Part shown: positions 8,788 to 17,414 of the stretch, piece by piece | How the letters are laid out: every line of letters begins with the position of its first letter | Position numbering within the stretch: position 1 is the stretch's first letter | NCBI GenBank assembly: GCA_009837085.1 | Contig: VXUF01000107.1 | Location: 1 to 62,058, forward strand | DNA: 62,058 bases | Direction: 5' to 3' | Source: Holophagales bacterium | GTDB taxonomy: Bacteria > Acidobacteriota > Thermoanaerobaculia > Multivoradales > Multivoraceae | The notes under the pieces: generated by a model | Told to the model about the DNA's origin: nothing | The model's input: only the letters and a program-made list of their open reading frames with translations | Databases searched by the model: none | Translations under genes and position numbers: made by a program

Positions 8788-10089
8788 ATGAGGCAGCACG
8801 ACACCGCTGGGACCGCCGCATCGAGCCGCCGCGACTTTCTGAGCCGGAGCGCCGGTTTCGCGGCGCTGGCGGCTTCCGGCGGCTTCGCGGGCGCCGTCTC
8901 AACGGCCGCCGCTGCCGGCAGGCCAGGCCAGGAAGAGGACGCGCCGGATCGAATCACGATTCGGTCGGTCGATGCCTACCCCGTCCACATCAACCAGCGC
9001 TCGGAGGGCCTGCTGGATCCCCCGGTCTTCTCCGGCGACGACGATCCGCGCCGCTGGCGCTACGGCGGGCCCTTCGAGCAGCTTCCCTCAGCGATCATCG
9101 CGATGATCAAGACGGACGCCGGGATCACCGGCTTCGGCATGGGCGCCGGCGGAAGCGCTGCGGTCGAGATCATCGACGGCCATCTCAAGCACCTCCTGAT
9201 CGGCACGGACCCCCTCAACGTCGATCAGCTCTGGGACCAGATGTACAGCTCGGCGGTGCTCTACGGCCGGCGCGGCATCTTCGCGATGGCGCTCTCCGCC
9301 GTCGACACGGCGCTCTGGGATATCAAGGGCAAGCACGCCGGCAGGTCGGTTCACGCCCTGCTCGGCGGAAAGCCGGACGACCGCGTCGCCATCTACCAGA
9401 CCGGCGGCGACATCGCCGCCGGCAAGGCCCTGGGTATCAGGCACTTCAAGCGCATCCTGCCGATCGGCCCCCACAGCACGGAGGCCGAAACCGAGCGCTA
9501 CATCGACGACGTCCTCGCCGCACGCGACGCGATGGGGCCCGAAGGCAACCTGATGACGGACTGCGTCTCGCGCAACGGCACCGTCGACTGGGCGGTCGGT
9601 GTGGCCGAACGGCTCCGTCCGGCGAACCTCTACTTCATGGAGGAACTGTTGTCGCCGGACAACGTCTTCGGCTACGCCGAGCTGGTCGAGAAGATCGGCG
9701 GCGGCGGTCCCGGCTGGACGAAGGTCGCCTGCGGCGAGCACGAATACACCGAGCACGGCTTCGACGTCCTGGTGCGGCTCGGCTCGGCCGAAGTCCTGCA
9801 GCCGGACATCACCTGGTGCGGCGGCCTGACCGCGGCGAAGCGCATCGCCGACCTGGTCGAAGCGGCCGGCCTCGAACTCATTCCCCACCGCGGCGGCAGC
9901 CTCTGGGGACTCCCCATCTCACTGACCGCCCCGAGCTGCACGATGGCGGAGAGCTTCGCCACCGGTTCGCCGATCCTCGACGCGATGCAGGCTCCGTTCG
10001 AGAACGGCGACTTTCTGGCGCCCAGCGAGCCCGGTTTCGGCACCGGGCTGACCGAGGAGATGGTCCTCGATCACCGGCTCCGGCCGTGA
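8788..10089 (+). CDS. Enolase-superfamily sugar-acid dehydratase, L-rhamnonate dehydratase-like, Tat-exported
   Basis: The product is 433 aa from ATG 8788; this start gives a clean twin-arginine signal (SRRDFLSRSAGFAAL) and replaces a longer frame that begins at 8749. The fold is mandelate racemase/muconate lactonizing enzyme: an N-terminal capping domain, then a barrel with ligands in MTDC (Asp), FMEELL (Glu) and ACGEHEYT (Glu). LQPDITWCGGL and the PHRGG loop (His near the end) follow. The ACGEHEYT...LQPDITWCGG block is close to L-rhamnonate dehydratase. These enzymes dehydrate acid sugars and are normally cytoplasmic, so a Tat leader is notable. The position between two PQQ dehydrogenases suggests a periplasmic sugar-to-aldonate-to-dehydration route. 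Confidence 0.8.
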   Translation: MRQHDTAGTAASSRRDFLSRSAGFAALAASGGFAGAVSTAAAAGRPGQEEDAPDRITIRSVDAYPVHINQRSEGLLDPPVFSGDDDPRRWRYGGPFEQLPSAIIAMIKTDAGITGFGMGAGGSAAVEIIDGHLKHLLIGTDPLNVDQLWDQMYSSAVLYGRRGIFAMALSAVDTALWDIKGKHAGRSVHALLGGKPDDRVAIYQTGGDIAAGKALGIRHFKRILPIGPHSTEAETERYIDDVLAARDAMGPEGNLMTDCVSRNGTVDWAVGVAERLRPANLYFMEELLSPDNVFGYAELVEKIGGGGPGWTKVACGEHEYTEHGFDVLVRLGSAEVLQPDITWCGGLTAAKRIADLVEAAGLELIPHRGGSLWGLPISLTAPSCTMAESFATGSPILDAMQAPFENGDFLAPSEPGFGTGLTEEMVLDHRLRP

Positions 10090-10109
10090 AGTAGCATCGC
10101 GCCTTCCGC

Positions 10110-12251
10110 ATGAAGTCGTTGACGCGCCTCGCCTGCTCGCTGGCCGCGATGTCGTTGCTGAGCGCCGGCCCCGCCGCCCAGGACACGGCCGCCCAGGAGA
10201 CCGCCTTCGTACCGGTCACCCAACAGATGCTGAACGACCCGGAACCGGGCCAGTGGCTGCACTGGCGCGGCACGCAGAACGCCTGGGGCTACAGCCCGCT
10301 CGACCAGATCACGACCGCGAACGTCGGCCAGCTTCAACTGGTCTGGGCGTGGTCGATGGACGACACCGGTCCCCAGGAGGCCGCGCCGCTCATCCACAAC
10401 GGGGTCATGTACCTGCCGAATCCCGGCGCGGTGGTCCAGGCCCTCGACGCCGCCACCGGGGACCTGCTCTGGGAGTACCGGCCGGAGCCGGTGGGTGACG
10501 GATCGGGCGCCTTCGGCCGCGGCGTGCAGAAGAACATCGCGATCTTCGGCGACCGCATCTTCGGCGCCAGCCCCCGGGCGACCATCTTCGCACTGGACGC
10601 TCGTGACGGGAAGCTGATCTGGGAGACGCAGACCGCCGACCCGGCTCTCGGCTACCGCTACACCGCCGGCCCGATCGTTGCCGACGGCACGCTGGTCACC
10701 GGCATCACTGGCTGCGGCCGCTACAAGGACGACGTTTGCTTCATCACCGGCCACGATCCGGACACCGGCGACGAGATCTGGCGTACCTCAACGGTCGCGC
10801 GGCCCGGCGAGCCGGGCGGCGACACCTGGGGCGATCTGCCGCTCCGCTTCCGCGCCGGCAGCGACGCCTGGATCGCAGGCAGCTACGACCCGGAGCTCAG
10901 GATCGTCTACTGGGCCACCTCCCAGGCCAAGCCCTGGGCCCGCTCCGTGCGTGGCACGGACGGCGACGCGCTGTACACGAACTCGAGCCTCGCGCTCGAT
11001 CCCGACACCGGCGAGTTGCTCTGGTACTACCAGTACCTGCCCGGCGAGACCCACGACATGGACGAGGTCTTCGAGACCCTCCTCATCGACGTCGACGGCC
11101 GGAAGAAGCTCTACAAGATGGGCAAGCTCGGCATCCTGTGGGAGCTCGATCGGGAGACCGGAGAGTTCCTCGACGCCATCGACGTCGGCTACCAGAACCT
11201 CGTCGACGTCGACCGCGAGACGGGCGAGGTGACCTATCGCCCGGAGCTGATCCCGGAGATCGGCGTCGAGATCAACATGTGCCCGAGCACATCCGGGTTC
11301 AAGAGCTGGCGCGCCATGTCCTACGACCCGAACACGGGCGCCCTCTACATCCCGATGACGATGAACTGCGAGCTGGCCACCTTCGGCCCCGTCGAGCGCG
11401 TCCTCGGTGGCGGCGGCGCCGGCCCGGTACGCCGCATCAACACGATGCATCCCTACTCGGGAGGCAACCTCGGCGAGCTGATGGTGATCGACGTCAGGGA
11501 GGGGGACATCATGTGGCGGCACCGCACGCTGTCGCCGATCAACACCGCCGCGCTGGCAACCGGCGGCGGAGTCGTCTTCGCCGGTGACTACGACCGTTAC
11601 GTGTACGCCTACGAAGCCAGGACCGGCCGCATCCTCTGGCAGACGCGGCTGCCCACGTCCGCCCAGGGCTTCCCCGTGACCTACCTCGCCGGCGGCCGCC
11701 AGTACGTCGCGATCCCGGTCGGAACCGGCGGCGCCAGTTGGGCGACGATGGTGCCGCGCGACCTCATTCCCCACATCCGCCGGCCGACCAACGGCAACTC
11801 GATCCACGTGTTCGCCTTGCCGGCGGATCTGCCGGTTGCGACGGGGCGGAGCCGAACGGCGGCGACGGACCGCGACGGGGCAGCGGCCACGGCCGGCGCC
11901 TCCCTGACCGTCTGGGACGGCGTCTACACCGCCGCGCAGGCGGAGCGCGGCGCCGCGCCGTACCTCGAGAACTGCGCCACCTGCCACGGCGAGGACCTCG
12001 GCGGCGGCAGCAACTCGCCGGGCCTCCGCGGCGTCAGCTTCCAGTTCCTGTGGGGAGGCAAGACGCTGCACGAGTTGTACGAGGCGATCCGAACGACCAT
12101 GCCGACCGACAATCCGGCCAGCCTGCCGCGGGAGACCTACCTCGAAATCCTCACCTACATGATGCAGGTGAACCAGTTCCCGGCCGGCGAGGCCGAACTC
12201 GACGCCGAGGCTTTGGGCGACATCCTGATCACCGAAGAACCCGACGCGTAG
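10110..12251 (+). CDS. PQQ-dependent dehydrogenase with C-terminal cytochrome c domain
   Basis: The product is 713 aa with a signal peptide (SLTRLACSLAAMSLLSAGPAAQ). The quinoprotein propeller has repeated A-x-D-x-x-T-G-x-x-x-W motifs (ALDAATGDLLWEY, ALDARDGKLIW, ALDPDTGELLW, AYEARTGRILW). A C-terminal class I cytochrome c domain follows, with CATCH at residues 622-626 and a probable axial Met in TTMPTD near 664. This is the quinohemoprotein layout, in which electrons pass from PQQ to the fused haem. The N-terminus (FVPVT..ML, W..WRGTQNAWGYSPLDQI) closely matches the paralog at 6881. It starts 21 bp after the enolase-superfamily gene and is probably co-transcribed with it. Confidence 0.9.
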   Translation: MKSLTRLACSLAAMSLLSAGPAAQDTAAQETAFVPVTQQMLNDPEPGQWLHWRGTQNAWGYSPLDQITTANVGQLQLVWAWSMDDTGPQEAAPLIHNGVMYLPNPGAVVQALDAATGDLLWEYRPEPVGDGSGAFGRGVQKNIAIFGDRIFGASPRATIFALDARDGKLIWETQTADPALGYRYTAGPIVADGTLVTGITGCGRYKDDVCFITGHDPDTGDEIWRTSTVARPGEPGGDTWGDLPLRFRAGSDAWIAGSYDPELRIVYWATSQAKPWARSVRGTDGDALYTNSSLALDPDTGELLWYYQYLPGETHDMDEVFETLLIDVDGRKKLYKMGKLGILWELDRETGEFLDAIDVGYQNLVDVDRETGEVTYRPELIPEIGVEINMCPSTSGFKSWRAMSYDPNTGALYIPMTMNCELATFGPVERVLGGGGAGPVRRINTMHPYSGGNLGELMVIDVREGDIMWRHRTLSPINTAALATGGGVVFAGDYDRYVYAYEARTGRILWQTRLPTSAQGFPVTYLAGGRQYVAIPVGTGGASWATMVPRDLIPHIRRPTNGNSIHVFALPADLPVATGRSRTAATDRDGAAATAGASLTVWDGVYTAAQAERGAAPYLENCATCHGEDLGGGSNSPGLRGVSFQFLWGGKTLHELYEAIRTTMPTDNPASLPRETYLEILTYMMQVNQFPAGEAELDAEALGDILITEEPDA

Positions 12252-12296
12252 CACCACTGAGTGCGCCGCTCATCGACAGCGGCGCCGACTCGGCGG

Positions 12297-12692
12297 TCAG
12301 GACCAGATCCGCCCCCGCCAGCCCGACGTCCCTTCGAGTGCGTCGAACTCTGCGTCCTTGGAGATCAGCGGGCAGCCCAGTTCGATCGAGGAGGAGGCGA
12401 TGAAACGATCGAACGGATCGCGATGCGCCCAGCCGAGCATTCCGGCCCGAGCTGCGATGGCCCGGGTGAAGGGAGCAGTCAGCGTCTCGGTCTCGGTCAC
12501 CAGCGCGTCGACGTGCGGCGCCATGTCCGGCCATTTGCCGAGCCGCACCTTTCTCGTCACCTCGTAGACGCTGATTGGGCTGACATAGACCACGTCGGCA
12601 TCGAGCACCGCCTCCCTCGCAGCGCCGGCGAGACGGTCCGGCGCCATGAGGCTCCAGATCCACGCGTGAGTGTCCAGCAGGACCGAACTCAG
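12297..12692 (-). CDS. PIN-domain toxin (VapC-like), probable CTG start
   Basis: The protein is 131 aa if read from CTG 12692. Only this longer form contains the first PIN acidic motif (LLDTHAWIW). The only in-frame ATG, at 12647, would delete that Asp. The CTG overlaps the antitoxin stop (CTGA) and is preceded by GGGAGG about 7 nt upstream, so a non-canonical coupled start fits. Later PIN residues are visible: SVYEVTRK (Glu), WAHRDPFDRFIAS (Asp) and LISKDAEFD (Asp). The family are Mg-dependent RNases neutralised by the partner antitoxin. I infer the start; the ATG-started form would probably be inactive. Confidence 0.8.
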   Translation of the reverse strand: MSSVLLDTHAWIWSLMAPDRLAGAAREAVLDADVVYVSPISVYEVTRKVRLGKWPDMAPHVDALVTETETLTAPFTRAIAARAGMLGWAHRDPFDRFIASSSIELGCPLISKDAEFDALEGTSGWRGRIWS

Positions 12693-12919
12693 GACGTTCC
12701 CTCCCAGAGAGCCAGTTCGGCCTCGTCCATCGCTTCATCGAAGTGAGGCACGGTCTTGACGAGATGCGCCAAACTGCCGAAACGGAACGTCTTCGACGTC
12801 ACCGGAACCAGCCTCACCGCGGGCTTGCCCCTGCGGGCGATGATCACGTCGTCGCCCGCTTCGGCGGCGACGATGAGCTTCGACAATTGTGACTTGGCGG
12901 CGTGCATGTTGACGAGCAT
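12689..12919 (-). CDS. Phd/YefM-type antitoxin
   Basis: The protein is 76 aa, starting at ATG 12919 with the strong ribosome-binding site AGGAGGAAG. The N-terminus (MHAAKSQLSKLIVAAEAGDDVIIARRGKPAVRLVPV) is the standard Phd/YefM DNA-binding fold. The C-terminal tail, rich in acidic and hydrophobic residues, is the expected toxin-binding part. It overlaps the PIN toxin by 4 nt. A 17-bp palindrome sits just upstream of the ribosome-binding site, consistent with autorepression by the antitoxin-toxin complex. Confidence 0.9.
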   Translation of the reverse strand: MLVNMHAAKSQLSKLIVAAEAGDDVIIARRGKPAVRLVPVTSKTFRFGSLAHLVKTVPHFDEAMDEAELALWEGTS

Positions 12920-12930
12920 CTTGCTTCCTC

Positions 12931-12947
12931 CTAGCTAGTCTAGCTAG
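12931..12947. promoter_or_regulatory. Palindromic operator of the Phd/VapC operon
   Basis: CTAGCTAG-T-CTAGCTAG is a perfect palindrome made of two 8-bp palindromic half-sites. It starts one base upstream of the antitoxin Shine-Dalgarno. Phd-family antitoxins bind palindromes here, so autoregulation is the likely role. It could also influence the small divergent frame starting at 12984. Confidence 0.7.
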
Positions 12948-12983
12948 ATCACACTAGCAGCGAATCGTACTACGATCCAGCGC

Positions 12984-13214
12984 ATGCCCGCACGCTCAGT
13001 CAAGCGGCCGCCGGCAACGCCGACTTGTGCCGAACTGGCTGGCGATCTGATCGGCGCCGTTCAAAGCGGCCACCGCGATCTTGCGACGAAGTCTGACCTA
13101 CTCGAGGAGGCAGTCGCCGCGGACGCTCAACGTGCCACCGGAATCGCCTCGACCAACAGCGCCAGTGCGCTCTGCAGCGACGCATCGGCATGCCCGCCGA
13201 ACGACCCTTCGTAG
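12984..13214 (+). CDS. Small hypothetical protein, divergent from the toxin-antitoxin pair
   Basis: The frame encodes 76 aa. The segment ELAGDLIGAVQSGHRDLATKSDLLEEAV looks protein-like and resembles short antitoxin-like proteins seen near PIN toxins, but I cannot name the family. It has no Shine-Dalgarno, but TACGAT lies 7 nt before the ATG, matching the leaderless layout seen elsewhere here. The last 88 nt run antisense over the 3' end of the beta-lactamase-like gene and read as low-complexity sequence, so the original stop may have been lost. It may be a remnant. Confidence 0.35.
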   Translation: MPARSVKRPPATPTCAELAGDLIGAVQSGHRDLATKSDLLEEAVAADAQRATGIASTNSASALCSDASACPPNDPS

Positions 13215-14677
13215 AGCCCGAGCCGGACGACCACCATCTCGTGCGACGGCACGATGATCGTGCTCTGGCCGCCGGCGCCCTGCATGCTGAACGCGCTGTT
13301 CGGCAGTGACGGGTACCGCTTGCTGCCGCCGCGCGGCGGGTTGTTGATCCAGAAGAAGCCGCCGTAGATCGGCCGGCCGTCGGCGACCCAGGCGGGTGCC
13401 GGCGTGCTGACGAACTCGACGAAGCCCTCGGGCAGCACGCGCTCGCCCGTCGGCCCAACGCCGTCGTCCAGGTAGATCTGGCCCAGCCGCGCCCAGGTGC
13501 GGCCGGATCCGAAGCCGTAGCCGTTCAGTAGAAAGTTGCCGTAGGGATCCGCCTCGGCGACGAAGCGCCGGATCCCGATCCGGTCGAAGAGGTGCTCCTG
13601 GGGGAACTGGTGGTAGTTCTCGCCGCGGCCCTCGACCGCCAGGCGCACCAGGTGGTTGATCAGGATCGGGTCGCAGTTCCGGTAGCGGCCGATCGTGTTC
13701 GGCGGCCATTGCGGCGGCCGTTCGGTGGCCCAGAGGTGGGAGTTCACCGTGCCCGTGTAGAGGTAGAGGTGGTCCGGGTAGCCCATGGCCGCCTCGTCGT
13801 ACTCGGGGTCGCCGGCGTTGACGCAGCGCAGGCCGCTCGACATGCGGAGGATGTCCTGGATGCGGATCCTGCCGCGGACGTCGTCCGGGTCCTCGTGCCA
13901 GGAGTCGACCGGCGCGAACTGGTCGAGCGTGTACTCGCCCTGCTCGATCAGCACGCCCATCAGCGTCGCCGACAGGCTCTTGTTCATCGACCAGCTCTCT
14001 AGCAGCGTGTCCTTGTCGATCCCCTCTCGGTAGCGCTCGGCGATCAGGCGGCCGCGATGGAGCACGACGAACGCCAGGGTCATCGCCTCCGGCTCGAAGG
14101 CGGCCTCAACGGCTGCGGCGAGCTTCTCCGCGTCCACGTCGTCGGGAAGCGGCTCGTCCGGTAGCGCGTCGCCCATCGGCCAGGGAGCGTTCTCGTCGAG
14201 CGTGCTCGCCACTGGCACCGTCTCGTAGAACGGCGCGTCCTCCCCCTTGGGCAGCGCGACGCAGCCCTGGTCGCCGTGGAGCACCGCGGTTCGGGTCACC
14301 CCGGTGTCGCTCGTGATGTGGACTTGCCCGTTCTCTCGGTCGAGGACCCGTCCCGGCAAGCGGTCACGGTAGCTATGGCGGGAGGTGAACCCGCCGATCT
14401 GCGTCCAGGCGTCCTCGAAGTCGAGTCCGGTCAGGAAGACGGCCGAGCACAGGACCTTGGCGAACCCGGCGGCTTCGTGCTCGATGAAGTCGCCCGGAGG
14501 CGGCACGCGGACGGTGTCGAGCTCGTGTTCCTGCCCACGCGCGATCAGGCTCTCGGTCAGCGTCGGTTCCTGACCGGCGGCCGGTGGCAGGTTCCCGCCG
14601 GCGTCGGTGCAGCCGGCGAGGAGAGCCGCCGCGAGGACGATCCAGCGGGTTGCCCGCCCTCCCGTACTACGCATCAT
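13127..14677 (-). CDS. Serine hydrolase, class C beta-lactamase-like lipoprotein
   Basis: The product is 516 aa from ATG 14677, overlapping the stop of the DUF998 gene (ATGATG). The frame is open far upstream, but that part is antisense to other genes and is rejected. A lipoprotein signal (LAAALLAGC, lipid Cys 23) begins the protein. The beta-lactamase/transpeptidase fold shows S-M-N-K at 230-233 (nucleophile Ser and general-base Lys), Y-R-N at 332-334 and a QGAGGQ segment in place of KTG. Family members are DD-peptidases, esterases or amidases; the substrate is unknown. It is the last gene of a three-gene operon whose first member is a DUF3604 lipoprotein. Confidence 0.85.
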   Translation of the reverse strand: MMRSTGGRATRWIVLAAALLAGCTDAGGNLPPAAGQEPTLTESLIARGQEHELDTVRVPPPGDFIEHEAAGFAKVLCSAVFLTGLDFEDAWTQIGGFTSRHSYRDRLPGRVLDRENGQVHITSDTGVTRTAVLHGDQGCVALPKGEDAPFYETVPVASTLDENAPWPMGDALPDEPLPDDVDAEKLAAAVEAAFEPEAMTLAFVVLHRGRLIAERYREGIDKDTLLESWSMNKSLSATLMGVLIEQGEYTLDQFAPVDSWHEDPDDVRGRIRIQDILRMSSGLRCVNAGDPEYDEAAMGYPDHLYLYTGTVNSHLWATERPPQWPPNTIGRYRNCDPILINHLVRLAVEGRGENYHQFPQEHLFDRIGIRRFVAEADPYGNFLLNGYGFGSGRTWARLGQIYLDDGVGPTGERVLPEGFVEFVSTPAPAWVADGRPIYGGFFWINNPPRGGSKRYPSLPNSAFSMQGAGGQSTIIVPSHEMVVVRLGLYEGSFGGHADASLQSALALLVEAIPVAR

Positions 14678-15294
14678 TCTTGGTCCACCGGGGCGATACA
14701 ACGGGGAGGCACTCGCAGCCTCCACGCTACGACGCAGAGGGTGCCGTACAGCGTCCCCTCCCCTAATCGCTGAATCAGTCCGCGGACGGGCTCTGCTGCC
14801 GGCATGAGCATCAGAACGAAGGTGGCGAGCCAGAACACCGCCAGAAGCGCCCATGCCAACCTGGTCGTCGCGGAGACGGCCGGATTGCGTGCCAGCAGCA
14901 GCAGGCCGACCGTAGTCGCCACGAAGGTGATCGCGGCCCACAGGTTGTGGAGCGTCTGCGTCAGGCTCCCATCGAACGGACAGCCCGGATCGCACGGCAG
15001 AAGCGCGGATCCGATCCAGACGCCGGGTTCGGAGGCAAGCAGCCAGTAGCCGCCCCGCGCGACGCCGGAAACCGGCACCAGCGGCGACGCTACCCACAGC
15101 AGCGCCAGCCCGAGCATCCCCCACACGACGTGGGCTGTCGCTATCGTGCCCGCCCAGTCCGTGCCGGACGACGTCAGCTCGCTCGTGAACTGGCTGACGA
15201 GGTCGTAGTCGGTCTTCAGCCATCCGCCCCCGTACACCATGACCGCGTAGACAAGGGCGACGGCCAGAACGAGGGCGCGGTGGTCCGGCTTCAT
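14674..15294 (-). CDS. DUF998 family membrane protein
   Basis: The product is 206 aa from ATG 15294 (MKPDHRALV), which overlaps the upstream stop by ATGA; its own stop overlaps the next start by ATGA. About six transmembrane segments are evident (LVLAVALVYAVMVY, VVWGMLGLALLWVA, GGYWLLAS, LWAAITFVATTVGLLLLA, LAWALLAVFWLATFVLMLM, TLYGTLCVVAW). Between them lie a conserved-looking ISQFTSE-like segment (VSQFTSELTSSG) and a DPGCPFDGS loop typical of DUF998. Its role is unknown. The double overlap ties its expression to the DUF3604 and beta-lactamase-like genes. Confidence 0.75.
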   Translation of the reverse strand: MKPDHRALVLAVALVYAVMVYGGGWLKTDYDLVSQFTSELTSSGTDWAGTIATAHVVWGMLGLALLWVASPLVPVSGVARGGYWLLASEPGVWIGSALLPCDPGCPFDGSLTQTLHNLWAAITFVATTVGLLLLARNPAVSATTRLAWALLAVFWLATFVLMLMPAAEPVRGLIQRLGEGTLYGTLCVVAWRLRVPPRCIAPVDQE

Positions 15295-17309
15295 TCGCTG
15301 TCCACAGGCCGGTACCAGATCGGCGACGTCCAGGCCATCTCCTGGATCGTCTCGGGATACGACCCGTCCGAGCACACGGCGGGACGGTCTTCCGCGGCGA
15401 GCCGCCGGCAGTCGTACCAGCTCCAGCGCAGGCTGGGGTTCTCGACCACCCGGAGATAGTAGTAGGCGTGCTGGCCGGCATCGAACGTCTCGTCGCGATA
15501 GACGGTGCAGAGGCTGTCGTGGCCTTCACCGCTTCGCTCGCCGGTCGCCGGATCGACGCTCGCTCCGTTGTCGGGCGAGCCGGCGATCGGGATGACCTGG
15601 GTCCGACCCGTTCCGTCGGCGTCGATCCAGCCCTTGACGAGCTGGAGCTGCTGCAGGAGTCCCGCGCCGTCCGCCGGGTCTCGGGCGGCGAAGGCGAGGA
15701 AGGTCGGTGCCGCGGCGTCGCCGGCCTCCGGCAGATCGCCGCCCATCGGCACGCCGCCGGCGTACGCCTGTTCGAGCAGATCGGTCTGGTCGCACAGGTT
15801 CCCGGCATAGCCCCAGCCGCCGAAGAACCGCGGACGGATTCGCGGCCCCGAGGTGCCGAACACCTCGCGGCGCTCCATCGCCTCGAAGATCGCGTCACGG
15901 GAGTTCTCGACCGCCCAGACGCCGGCCAGACCGCCGGCATTGCCGTCGATGCCGCTGGTCAGGAGACCCGGCTGAAGGCGCTCCTCCGGCGTCGCCTCCA
16001 CGGAGACCGCGCCACGCCAGTCCTCTTCGGCCACCGCCCCCGGCGTCGCCGTGTGCGTGTCCGTTGACGCGATGACGCCGAGCTTGACCGGATTGAGCCC
16101 GGTCTCCATCTCCTCCTCCAGGCCGACGACGAGCGCGGAGCGAACGAAGTCCGTCCGGTCGACGCAGCCGGCCCCGAGCATGCCCTGGTTGCCGTTCTCG
16201 CCCTCCGGGCACTCCTCGGTTCGCAAGGTGGTCTCGCCCGAAAGAAGGGACTGGACCGTCTCCTCGCGGCCCAGCACACGCACCGCCTCCACGTCGCACA
16301 GCTCGTCCGGCTCGGCGAACACGGAGGCCAGGCCGTTGATGCACTCGGAACCGCCCTTGTGCTGGAAGATCTCGATGATCGGCTCCCGCTCCAGCCGCTT
16401 CTCCGCGTACGCGCGGCGCGCGTCCAGCGTTCCGTCCAGTCCCCGGTACGGCGCCATCCGGCCGTTCGCGAGGTTGCTGTTGTGCGGGATCGTCAGGTAG
16501 TCGCAACCGGGCCTCGCCGACCCGTCGCCGCAGACCTCGTCGAGCCGCTGCCAGAGCAGGCTGTCCGTCGGGGCGTCGATGTACGAGACCGGCAGCTCCG
16601 GCACATCCGCGCTCCGGAAGACGACGTTGCGGTGGTAGTTCGAGATCCCCGGCGTGCCGGTGTACTCGTAGCCCACGAAGGTGGTGAAGCTGCACGTCTC
16701 CGTCCGGTCGTAGGCGTTCTCGGCCGCTTCGATGATCTCCTGCCACGGGCTCATTGCCCATTCACGGCAGAGCGACCCGTCCTCGCCGCACAGTTCCTCG
16801 GTCCTGCGCGGCGTCTCGGTCGTGATGACGGCGCCGAGCATCTGCATCCCCACGCGCTGGTCCGAGCGGAACGTCGTGCAGAACTCCGAGCCGTAACGAG
16901 GCGACTCCGGATCCCGGCACAGGCGGCGTTCACCCAGGAACTCGCCGTGGTCGGTCACCGCGACGAAGTCGAGCGGCCGGTCGATCGTGATGCTGCCCGT
17001 AGGCCTGCCGTCCGCGCCGATCGGCCAGAACGGGATCGCCTCGCCCTTCGCGAAGCGGTACGCATCCGCCGGCGTCGCGCCGGTGCTGTTGGCTGCCGCG
17101 TCGAAGGAGAAGCTGGTGTGGACATGGAGATCGCCGAACAGCGCCTGACGGAGCGGCGTGGCGTCGAGGCAGGCGGGCCGGTCCTCCGTGCGCGTGACGG
17201 CGGCGCCGGAGACGCTCCCGTCCTTGCCTCCGTCCTCGCCCGGCGCCGCACAGGCGGGAACGGCGAACACGAGCAAGGGCAACAGGAGGCGTGTCGAATC
17301 GGATCTCAT
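15291..17309 (-). CDS. DUF3604 lipoprotein (PHP-like metal-dependent hydrolase)
   Basis: The product is 672 aa with a lipoprotein signal (LLLPLLVFAVPAC). The PHP-like metal site residues are visible: FGDLHVHTSFSFDA, VTDHGEFLG, IPHNSN and ASTDTHTATPG. DUF3604 proteins are large secreted or outer-membrane lipoproteins frequent in marine bacteria; their activity is not established, though the metal motifs suggest phosphoester or similar hydrolysis. The start is ATG 17309 with GGAGAG just upstream. It is the first gene of an operon with DUF998 and beta-lactamase-like genes, and is divergent from the M24 peptidase pair about 105 bp away. Confidence 0.85.
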   Translation of the reverse strand: MRSDSTRLLLPLLVFAVPACAAPGEDGGKDGSVSGAAVTRTEDRPACLDATPLRQALFGDLHVHTSFSFDAAANSTGATPADAYRFAKGEAIPFWPIGADGRPTGSITIDRPLDFVAVTDHGEFLGERRLCRDPESPRYGSEFCTTFRSDQRVGMQMLGAVITTETPRRTEELCGEDGSLCREWAMSPWQEIIEAAENAYDRTETCSFTTFVGYEYTGTPGISNYHRNVVFRSADVPELPVSYIDAPTDSLLWQRLDEVCGDGSARPGCDYLTIPHNSNLANGRMAPYRGLDGTLDARRAYAEKRLEREPIIEIFQHKGGSECINGLASVFAEPDELCDVEAVRVLGREETVQSLLSGETTLRTEECPEGENGNQGMLGAGCVDRTDFVRSALVVGLEEEMETGLNPVKLGVIASTDTHTATPGAVAEEDWRGAVSVEATPEERLQPGLLTSGIDGNAGGLAGVWAVENSRDAIFEAMERREVFGTSGPRIRPRFFGGWGYAGNLCDQTDLLEQAYAGGVPMGGDLPEAGDAAAPTFLAFAARDPADGAGLLQQLQLVKGWIDADGTGRTQVIPIAGSPDNGASVDPATGERSGEGHDSLCTVYRDETFDAGQHAYYYLRVVENPSLRWSWYDCRRLAAEDRPAVCSDGSYPETIQEMAWTSPIWYRPVDSE

Positions 17310-17378
17310 TCGGTCTCTCCAAGTCTGCGGATGTGGTGAACCGACCGCCCTGTGTCGGCGCCCGACGCTATCGCCCTC

Positions 17379-17402
17379 TATAGTGACTTCAACTCACTTC
17401 AA
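17379..17402 (+). promoter_or_regulatory. -10-like box and tandem heptamers before the M24 genes
   Basis: TATAGT at 17379-17384 is followed by ACTTCAA-CTC-ACTTCAA, a 7-bp direct repeat with a 3-bp gap (17386-17402), just before the AAAGGAG ribosome-binding site. No good -35 is visible. The repeat may bind a regulator or be incidental. Confidence 0.4.
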
Positions 17403-17414
17403 AGGAGAACCAGG

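Noticed and set aside
14678..15940. N-terminal extension of the beta-lactamase-like frame to 937 codons
   Set aside because: The extra part overlaps the DUF998 and DUF3604 genes and reads as Arg/Ser-rich noise; the ATG at 14677 with a lipobox is a better start.
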